DNA from: Colocasia esculenta
Lineage: Eukaryota; Streptophyta; Magnoliopsida; Alismatales; Araceae
DNA length: 64,000 nucleotides
Direction: 5' to 3'
Assembly: GCA_014218235.1 (NCBI GenBank)
Contig: CM024758.1
Coordinates: 99,237,698 to 99,301,697 of the forward strand
Part shown: positions 56,231-64,000 of the stretch, piece after piece
How the letters are laid out: each line of letters begins with the position of its first letter
How positions within the stretch are numbered: position 1 is the first letter of the stretch
Position numbers and translations under genes: made by a program
Notes under the pieces: model-generated
Databases searched by the model: none
The model's input: only the letters and a program-made list of their open reading frames with translations
Told to the model about the DNA's origin: nothing

Positions 56231-58357
56231 TGTGCGACGACCCTCCTTATACCGGTATACGATTATACCAATCCACGTCGGTATAGTGAGTCTCGCCACA
56301 GTGGGACATTTACCCAAGCACTAACACACATGATTGAGATGTCCATAAATACGAATTCAGAGTAGCGGAAGTAAAAGAACTACTTGTCATTTCATTTCAT
56401 CATCCACATTTACATACATAATTCATATAACAATTTAAAGATCTAAAGTCCACATAATGAAATACTAATTCCAAAATACATAGCTTGTCCACAATTTCAT
56501 AATATTTCAATTACAATGCCTCAATTACATACTATGAAAGCACAAAATGCTACAACGGTGACTCCACCAAGCTACTCTCCTCGCTCGGAGTCGCTTTCCA
56601 CTGTCTCCTCCAAAGGTGTAGGGTCACCTACTAAACCTGTACGCCGAAGCAAGAGTGAGTCTAAAAGACTCAGCAAGTAAACTCCATACACATCATACAG
56701 CATATATCACAAGTAAGTTCTACTTTCGATTCATTAAATCAAACATATGGCATGGTTGAGGCAATGAAAATAAAGATCCTATCATGGTATTTCTACAACT
56801 TCCACAACACATGAACATGATTCATGTCATCTCAAAACAAAACCCTATCACATGCTTTCTACTCATTCCTTCACATGAGAGTTAACATTTTACATTTAAG
56901 CTAACAAGGTAGCATTCTAAGCATGGAATCTCACACACTATAAAGAAGTACTCCTAGCATGGATTCTACATATTCTTGTACATGTAAGGCATCATTATAG
57001 CATATGAAGGTTGCTGTTTTGATATGAACTTAATAATTTCATAACATGAATTCCAAATTTACACTCTAACACATTATATCACATGGTTACACATTTACAC
57101 ATCCACATGGTTCACTTTTACACATTTCACATATGCACATGTTCACATTACATAATTTACACATTTTCACATTTAGATGCCGTGACACATAGTCCAAACC
57201 ACCATTAGAAGGACACATTCACATCACATACACATAACACATAGACCCACCTAGGCAACACAGTGACGGCTCTTGGTACTGCGCAGACCGGAGAAGTACT
57301 CTCACCCTAACCAGTGGTACTTGTCCACCTCCAAAATTTCATCCTAATTCAATAGGATTTAACACATTTTGAACTTTCCGTGGGGACTTTTCCACGGTAC
57401 GGTTCCACAGCCCTCTATGGAAGCAGTGTCACACACGGCACAATTTACACATTTTTTTTCCGTTTATTATACACATAGTCTCACACCATTGAACACATGA
57501 CTTACATTTTCTCATTCATGCACATGGCTCTGTTTTTCTAAATCATGGTACTACTGTTTGGCAGAGTTTAAACACTCAGAAATTTACTCTAATCAGGTTG
57601 AAAATACATAATCAAACCCTAATCAAGATAGCATGCATTAATAACTCATTCCACATGGAAATTTCACGATATACTCTACTGTTATCCAAATCACATGAAA
57701 ATTTAACCACACACTGCTTACAGGCTCCTGACCACACATGAAAATTTCATATTTTTCTGAACTACACAGAATTTACAAAAAATGAAATACTCATTCACAT
57801 GCCATTAATAATTCGATTATCATGGAAGCACAACATAAATGTCGGAATTGACAGTTTACAGACCTGTACCTAACATGCACATTATCACATAAATTTTCCC
57901 CGAATTTATCTCACATTGTACAATTTACTGTGATTTTTACAAGGATCTACACTTGCTTTCTATTTTCAGTACAGAAACTGTAATAAATCACATGATCATG
58001 GAAAAATTCTCAAATTTGCAGAGCATGGACTGACATGGTCTAGAAAATTTATGGCATTCAAATTCCTCACGAATCATGTAAACAGTAAACCAACATAACC
58101 AAGGTCTTATCTATCTTGCATTTTTTTACAAATGTAACCATTCATACTATTTACAGAAATTCATCAAACATTCACAACGCATTCTATTAACTGTATTACA
58201 AATACACGTAAAATTTACACTATATCCTCATGCGCAAAACTTCAGAAATTAGGTATATAAGGCAGAACAGTTTCCTGTTCTGTCCTGAAGAACTTAACGG
58301 CAATGTCTGACCGTTTAAAGGTGTTAACGGCAGCATCGTCTGCCGCCAACTGAGGAT

Positions 58358-58385
58358 CTTGACGGCTAGGGATCTTGCCGTCAAG
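58358..58385 (-). other. Stem-loop in the transcribed part of the Tekay 2 LTR
   Basis: CTTGACGGC, 10-base loop, GCCGTCAAG. Same position as 18196-18221; both arms have changed together. Confidence 0.7.
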
Positions 58386-58814
58386 TTCCTGTCTGTGCAA
58401 AACACAGACCGAGCTCTGAAGAATGGGTGAATGTGGGGATCCAGGACACGAGGAAAATCTCATAAAATCTTTAAAACCTACTGGACACATACATGGACTA
58501 TGGGGATGGGTTACTTGCCTTTTACAAAATCTCCAAAGGGATCAAAATAGGTGATGAAGCTCTCCTTGGGCAGTGCCAAGAAGTCTCCACAAAAGCTTTC
58601 CCTCGGGTTCTAGGTCGAAGTAGCCACCAGTCTGAAGTTGGGGAAGCCTTCCCCTACGTCCACACTATCCTCCAGTTGCAATAGCTTGCAGGGAGAAGCT
58701 TCAAACCGCCGGATCAAAGCTTGCAAAGGTCAGTCTTTCTCCTGTTCTTAGCTAGGGTTTCTTTCTCTCCTTGCAAAGAGCCAAGAGAGCTCTTGCAGGT
58801 TGCAAAGGGGGTTG

Positions 58815-58822
58815 TTTTTATA
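58815..58822 (-). promoter_or_regulatory. TATA box of Tekay 2 LTR
   Basis: Minus strand ctttataaaaac, in the position of the weaker box near 18660 in the sister LTR. Confidence 0.5.
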
Positions 58823-59297
58823 AAGAGAGACCTTCTGTCTCACGCAGGGCCTGATGTGAAGGCTGAGAGCCGTTGGGGACATCTCCCCAATCGGTGAGCA
58901 GGCAAACCAGGATTTCAGAGTTTGCTGCGCACAGAAGTTCAGATAAGTAGACGTCCACATAGATGGCCGTCTACTTAGTGTTGGCGTCCATCGATATGGA
59001 CGTGACTCATCATAGACGTCCATCCATGTTGACGCCAATTTGCTCTTCGGCCAGAGCTTAAAACCCATGCAGAAAACCCTATGTACACTATGGCTATGCA
59101 TGCAATACATATAGTATAATATACACACTACCACACCATGCAATCATCCACTATTTACAATTAATTTACACATGCATACGTAAGTATACCAAGATAACAT
59201 CGTACATAAGTATCTACATACGCATACATGATATATATATACACAACATGACTCAACACACAATAAATAAAATAACAAACAATTCGAGGGCCTTACA

Positions 59298-59312
59298 CCC
59301 TCTCCCCCTTAA
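59298..59312 (-). other. Polypurine tract
   Basis: Minus strand ttaagggggagaggg, adjoining the LTR start. Confidence 0.78.
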
Positions 59313-59342
59313 GGAAACTTCGTCCTCGAAGTTTAAACAATA

Positions 59343-59786
59343 CTACTCGAACAAATGAGGATACTTCTTCCTCATCGCATCCTCAAGCTCCCAAGTAGCC
59401 TCCTCTCGCGAGAAGTTCCGCCATAAAACTTTTACCGACGTAATCCTCTTGTTCCGGAGATGCTGAACCTTCCGGTCAAGAATAGCTACTGGTTGCTCCA
59501 CATACGACAGATCTGGCTGGATCTCCACTGGCTCGTGACTAATCACATGAGATGGATCTCGAACATACTTCCTGAGCATAGATACGTGGAAAACGGGATG
59601 AACACTAGCTAAAGCTGGGGGTAAAGCTAGCTCATATGCCACGTTGCCCAATCGTCTGAGAATCTCATACCGGGCCAAGAATCTGGGACTTAACTTACTA
59701 TGCCTGCCAAACCTAACGACACCTCGAGTAGGTGAAATCTTCAAAAAGACATGCTCACCCACTTCGAACTCCAAATTCTTCCTCAT
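59343..59786 (-). pseudogene. Integrase C-terminus with chromodomain-like region
   Basis: 147 codons starting MRKNLEFEVGEHVFLKISPT (GPF-type linker) through VHPVFHVSMLRKYVRD to VKVLWRNFSREEATWELED and YPHLFE before a stop. It is intact itself but separated from the integrase core by a frameshift near 59785. Confidence 0.82.
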
Positions 59787-60600
59787 GTGTCGGCGTAGCT
59801 CTTCTGCCTATCCTGCGCTGCAACAAGCCTCTTCCTGATAAGCTGGATCTTATCCGAAGTCTCCTGAACTAACTCCGGACCGATCAACTGCCTATCGCCG
59901 GTCTCCTCCCAACATAAAGGAGATCTGCAGGGCCTTCCATACAACGCCTCAAATGGAGCCATACCGATGCTCGCATGAAAACTGTTGTTGTATGCGAACT
60001 CCACTAGAGGTAAATGACGCTCCCAATCATCCTTCCAATCCAGCACACACGCCCTCAACATATCCTCGAGCGTCTGGATAGTCCTCTCGGACTGTCATCT
60101 GTCTGGGGATGAAACGTCAAACTGAGCTCAGCTCCGAACCTAAAGCATCCTGAAGACCCTTCCACAACCTCGAAGTAAATCTCGGATCTCGATCCGAAAT
60201 GATCGACTTCGGCACACCATGCAATCTAATAATTCTACTGACATATAATCTAGCCAAGCTCTCTATTGACCGCTTCTTCTTCATAGGCAAGAAATGCACA
60301 GTCTTCGAGAATCTATCTACGACTACCAAATCGAGATCATTGCCCAGTCTAGATGAGGGAAAACCCGAAACAAAATCCATAGTGACAGCTTCCCACTTCC
60401 ATACTGGGATCTCCATCTTCTGCATGAGACCAGATGGTCGCTGCCGCTCGGCTTTCACTTGCTGGCATACAAACACCGGGATACATAATCTGCTACATCC
60501 CTCTTCATGCCAGACCACCAAAAGGACCTCTTCAAATCCTGGTACATCTTGGTGTTACCGGATGAATAGAGAATCTCGACCTATGAGCCTCTGCTAATAC
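59783..60600 (-). pseudogene. Integrase core of Tekay 2, frameshifted
   Basis: 60117-60521 gives WKWEAVTMDFVSGFPSSRLG, VVVDRFSKTVHFLPM and IISDRDPRFTSRLWKGLQ; 59783-60061 gives LRACVLDWKDDWERHLPLVE and FEALYGRPCRSPL. A missing base near 60090-60125 removes the HPQTDGQ segment from frame. Confidence 0.82.
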
Positions 60601-61296
60601 ATGCTCACGGACATCTACAATAGCAGGAACACAAACTCGGTGATGGAATCTAATCACGCCATCCTCATCACGAGCAATGCCTGCCTTGCCACTAACTCTT
60701 GGAGTCTAGGGTCGGCTTTTTGTTGCTCGATCACCTCATCCAACACCGAAGACCTAAGAGACAACTGAGCCACAAAAGCCTGACAAGGGCTCTAACTCAG
60801 CCATCGCACACGCGCATCCTCCAACATCTTCCAATCCTGCTGGAGAGAAGACCTCTTCCTACTAAGAGCATCCGCTACGACATTCGCCTTTCCTGGATGA
60901 TACTGAAGGTCGAAGTCATAGTCCTTTAAGAACTCAATCCATCTTCTCTGCCTCAGGTTTAATTCCTTTTGGGAGAAAGATATTTCAAACTCTTATGGTC
61001 AGTAAACACCTCAAATCTGACACCATAAAGATAGTGCCTCCAGATCTTTAGTGCATGAACCACTGCGCAAGCTCCAAATCATGAGTCGGATAGTTACGCT
61101 CATACTCCTTCAATTGGCGAGAAGCATACGCCACTACCCTTCCTTGCTGCATTAGCACACAGCCTAAGCCAATCCGAGATGCATCCGTGTAAATGGCAAA
61201 GCCTTGGACCACTAGGTAATACCAATACCGGAGCGGAAGTAAGCTTAGCCTTCAATAACTAGAAGCTACGCTCACATGTCTCGGACCACACAAACT
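60601..61296 (-). pseudogene. RNase H and integrase zinc region of Tekay 2, frameshifted
   Basis: By alignment with 12527-12886, the minus strand encodes the RNase H between about 60890 and 61290, and the start of integrase to its left. Several missing bases leave no long frame. Confidence 0.65.
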
Positions 61297-62709
61297 TCAC
61301 CCCTTTCTGGTAAGCTGAGTCAATGGGGCGGCGATGGATGAAAATCCCTCAATAAATCGCCGATAGTAACCAGCCAAACCCAGAAAACTACGAATCTCTG
61401 AAGGGGTCTTGGGGGTCTCCCAATCCATAACTGCCTGGACCTTTGCTGGATCAACTGCTACACCAGCACCGGAGATAACATGCCCAAGAAAATGAACCTC
61501 GCGCAACCAGAAATCGCACTTGCTGAATTTAGCATACAGCTTATGCTCACGAAGAACCTCTAACACTACCCTCAAATGCTGACGGTGTGTGGCCTCATCC
61601 GGAGAGTAGACCAACACGTCATCAATAAATACCACAACAAAGCTATCTAAGTACGGCCTAAACACCCTGTTCATGAGATCCATGAACGCTGCAGGGGCGT
61701 TGGTCAATCCGAAAGGAAGAACCAAAAACTCATAATGTCCATAACGGGATCTAAATGCCGTCTTGGACACATCCTCTCTAATCCTCAACTGATGATAACC
61801 AGATCGCAAATCAATCTTAGAAAAGACTGATGCATCTTGCAACTGGTCAAACAAATCATCAATCCGAGGTACGGGATACATGTTCTTCACTGTCACTTGG
61901 TTTAGCTTTCTATAATCGATGCATAACCTAAGTGACCCGTCCTTCTTCCTTACAAATAATACAGGTGCGCCCCAAGGTGAAACGCTAGGGCGAATAAATC
62001 CCTTATCTAGCAATTCTTGCAACTGCCTCCTTAACTCGGCTAACTCCGCAGGTGCCATCCGATATGGAGCCTTCGAGATAGGAGAGGTGCCCGGAAGCAA
62101 CTCTATGGTGAACTCTATCTCTCTATCCGGTGGCAATCCAGACAAATCATCGGGAAAGACGTCTGGAAAATCTTGCACTACCTCGATCTCTGCAAGAGTA
62201 AGTGACTCACCAGCCTCAGGTACTAACACTTCGCTGGCAAGAAAAGCGTCACAACCCTTGTTTACCATGCGCATCGCCTTCATGGCAGAGATGACCAACT
62301 TTCCCGCCAAGTTTCTTGGCAAGGGATGAGAGAACTCGTCCTCACCAGGAATGCGGAAAACAATCCTCTTCCGACGACAATCTACTAACGCATAGTGCTC
62401 CTCTAGCCAATCCAGACCAAGAATAGCATCATAGTCCTTCATCTTTAGCAAGAAGAAACACCCTTCTAGGACTCTATCCTCAATACACACAGGTAACGAC
62501 GGAATACACCCAGTCGATACCGTACCCGCGGGTGTGTGTACAGACAACGGGACTTCTAAATCCTCAGACTCTACGCCTGACTCTAGAGCTAACTGCCTAG
62601 CAAACCGCTCGAAAATGAACGAGTGAGTGGCACCCGTATCAAACAAAACCGAGCGTGCACACCTAGAAGTAAAACCGTACTTCGGTGACATGTTCCGCCT
62701 GCTCGGCAT
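61297..62709 (-). CDS. Protease-reverse transcriptase open frame of Tekay 2 (470 codons)
   Basis: The best preserved transposon frame in the window. Near its start SVLFDTGATHSFIFERFARQ holds the retropepsin DTG; YDAILGLDWLEEHYALVDC follows. From about residue 200: EIEFTIELLPGTSPISKAPY, RLCIDYRKLNQVTVK, KIDLRSGYHQLRI, LVLPFGLTNAP, VVVFIDDVLVYS (catalytic DD) and FLGLAGYYRRFIEGF. The frame ends inside the RT-RNase H linker by a frameshift at 61297. In the living element this would be part of one Gag-Pol; the shown start codon is arbitrary. Confidence 0.88.
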   Translation of the reverse strand: MPSRRNMSPKYGFTSRCARSVLFDTGATHSFIFERFARQLALESGVESEDLEVPLSVHTPAGTVSTGCIPSLPVCIEDRVLEGCFFLLKMKDYDAILGLDWLEEHYALVDCRRKRIVFRIPGEDEFSHPLPRNLAGKLVISAMKAMRMVNKGCDAFLASEVLVPEAGESLTLAEIEVVQDFPDVFPDDLSGLPPDREIEFTIELLPGTSPISKAPYRMAPAELAELRRQLQELLDKGFIRPSVSPWGAPVLFVRKKDGSLRLCIDYRKLNQVTVKNMYPVPRIDDLFDQLQDASVFSKIDLRSGYHQLRIREDVSKTAFRSRYGHYEFLVLPFGLTNAPAAFMDLMNRVFRPYLDSFVVVFIDDVLVYSPDEATHRQHLRVVLEVLREHKLYAKFSKCDFWLREVHFLGHVISGAGVAVDPAKVQAVMDWETPKTPSEIRSFLGLAGYYRRFIEGFSSIAAPLTQLTRKG

Positions 62710-63058
62710 CCTCTCGTGCTAGGGCAAACACTCGAGCTGGGGCTCGAGGCCTTCCTGGTCTTCCTGTAGCTGGCGCTGCTGCTGCTACCATGCTGGGGTT
62801 AGCGCTCCGCGCTGGACTCCCTGCTGAAGTCTCGGACAATCCTTGATCTTGTGGTCGCTGCTCCCGCACTTCAAGCATTTTCCCGCTACCATCCAACACT
62901 ATGTACCACCGTGTGTCTTCCCGCAATGGGGACACTCCTTTTCACACCAGGGGAACGTTGAGAAGGCTAAGTACTGCGGCTGCCACTGGACGCTGTGGTG
63001 TCTGGTACACTGCCTTCTTCTTGTCCTGCCGCTGGAAAGTAGCTGCAGGCCTCTTCTC
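62663..63058 (-). pseudogene. Gag C-terminus of Tekay 2, cut at 63058
   Basis: Aligns with 14427-14790 (proline/serine-rich tail, CCHC region). The sequence stops matching at ctgcaggcctcttct, in the middle of gag, where inverted LTR sequence starts. Confidence 0.75.
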
Positions 63059-63925
63059 CTTTAACGGTCAGACATTGCCGTTAAGTTCTTCAGGACAGAA
63101 CAGGAAACTGTTCTGCCTTATACCTAATTTTCGAAGTTTTGCGCATAAGGATATAGTGTAAATTTTACGTGTTATGTAATACAGTTAATAGAATGCGTTG
63201 TGAATGTTTGATGAATTTCTGTAAATAGTATGAATGGTTACATTTGTAAAAAAATGCATGATAGATAAGACCTGGTTATGTTGGTTTACTGTTACATGAT
63301 TCGTGAGGAATTTGAATGCCATAAATTTTCTAGACCATGTCAATCATGCTCTGCAAATTTGGGAATTTTTCCATGATCATGTGATTTATTACAATTTCTG
63401 TACTGAAAATAGAAAGCAAGTGTAGATCCTTGTAAAAATCACAGTAAATTGTACAATGTGAGATAAATTCAGGGAAAATTTATGTGATAATGTGCATGTA
63501 GGTATAGGTCTGTAAATTGTCAATTCCGACATTTATGTTGTGCTTCCATGATAATCGAATTTTTAATGGCATGTGAATGAGTATTTCATTTTCTGTAAAT
63601 TCTGTGTAGTTCAGAAAATATGAAAATTTTCATGTGTGGTCAGGAACCTGTAAGCAATGTGTGGTTAAATTTTCATGTGATTGGATAACAGTAGAGGTAT
63701 ATCGTGAAATTCCATGTGGAAATGAGTTATTAATGCATGCTATCTTGATTAGGGTTTGATTATGTATTTTCAACCTGATTAGAGTAAATTTCTGAGTGGT
63801 TAAACTCTGCCAAACAGTAGTACCATGATTTAGGAAAACAGAGCCATGTGCATGAATGAGAAAATGTAAGTCATGTGTTCAATGGTGTGAGAACTATGTG
63901 TATAATAAACGGAAAAAGAATTATT
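63059..63925 (+). repeat. Inverted internal piece of the Tekay 2 LTR
   Basis: Reverse complement of about 57455-58320, with a few percent difference. Neither end is an LTR terminus. It begins in mid-LTR (tttaacggtcagacattg) and ends near gtgtataataaacgg. Confidence 0.88.
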
Positions 63926-64000
63926 TAATTATATACAAATTTTGTGATTAACAAAACTCTAACAATTATTTCTAACAAGTTTTTATGAAGTTCATCCACA
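63926..64000. other. AT-rich end of window, nothing recognised
   Basis: Too short to classify. Confidence 0.4.

Larger units (their letters stand above)
56231..59297 (-). repeat. 3' LTR of Tekay-like element 2 (3067 bp)
   Basis: Plus-strand ends tgtgcgacgaccctcc and ...gagggccttaca. Collinear with 15927-19129. TATA box tataaaaa (minus strand) at 58815-58822. Confidence 0.88.
56231..63058 (-). mobile_element. Tekay-like chromovirus 2, minus strand, 5' end replaced
   Basis: 3' LTR 56231-59297, polypurine tract, chromodomain-like end, integrase, RNase H, reverse transcriptase-protease and partial gag up to 63058. There the frame ends and an inverted LTR piece begins. Same family as 8423-19129, but with a much better preserved PR-RT frame. 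Confidence 0.88.

Overview
The window is repeat-dense plant nuclear DNA. The evidence is two-fold: long LTR retrotransposons of Ty3/gypsy (Tekay-like chromoviruses and Tat-like elements) and Ty1/copia (Sirevirus-like) type, and one intron-containing, GC-rich prohibitin gene whose codon use suggests a monocot (species not identifiable from sequence alone). The only convincing intact host gene is the type-I prohibitin at 36914-37909. Almost everything else is nested mobile DNA. Many reading frames break by single-base gains or losses at short runs, which may be decay, long-read error, or both. There is one 100-N assembly gap (8323-8422).

Layout. 1-1322: 5' LTR, primer site and first gag codons of a Tat-like element running leftward off the window. 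1323-6213: AT-rich DNA, a GC-rich island (about 4040-5140) with a possible minus-strand promoter, and a 66-bp tandem duplication. 6219-8234: a copia-type solo LTR with perfect 5-bp target duplications. 8423-19129: a Tekay-like gypsy element on the minus strand with about 3.2-kb LTRs and a gag that appears to contain two short introns. 19574-34144: a Sirevirus-like copia element (minus strand) split by a second chromodomain gypsy element (19878-29246, plus strand). 34145-36307: unidentified promoter-like DNA and a second Tat LTR (plus strand). 36692-37909: prohibitin. 37910-41526: intergenic. 41527-41650: MITE-like inverted repeat. 41651-53565: a Tat-like element (minus strand) with an oppositely oriented extra gene that has its own TATA box and intron; it is interrupted by a complete gag-only copia element (47295-53059, TSD cctgt). 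53566-64000: a gypsy leader fragment, a gypsy LTR carrying an array of dyads, another Tekay-like element (56231-63058), and an inverted piece of the same LTR family.

Themes. The elements provide gag, protease, reverse transcriptase, RNase H and integrase for copy-and-paste transposition. The gag-only copia element lacks pol and presumably depends on a relative such as the one at 29247-34144, which shares its gag architecture and LTR repeat type. Several unrelated LTR families carry tandem or dyad arrays, and where a TATA-like box could be found the array lies upstream of it. Most striking are dyads with a fixed spacer length but changing spacer sequence (55659-56153) and decamer palindromes paired 21 bp apart (20979-21365 and 28487-28877).
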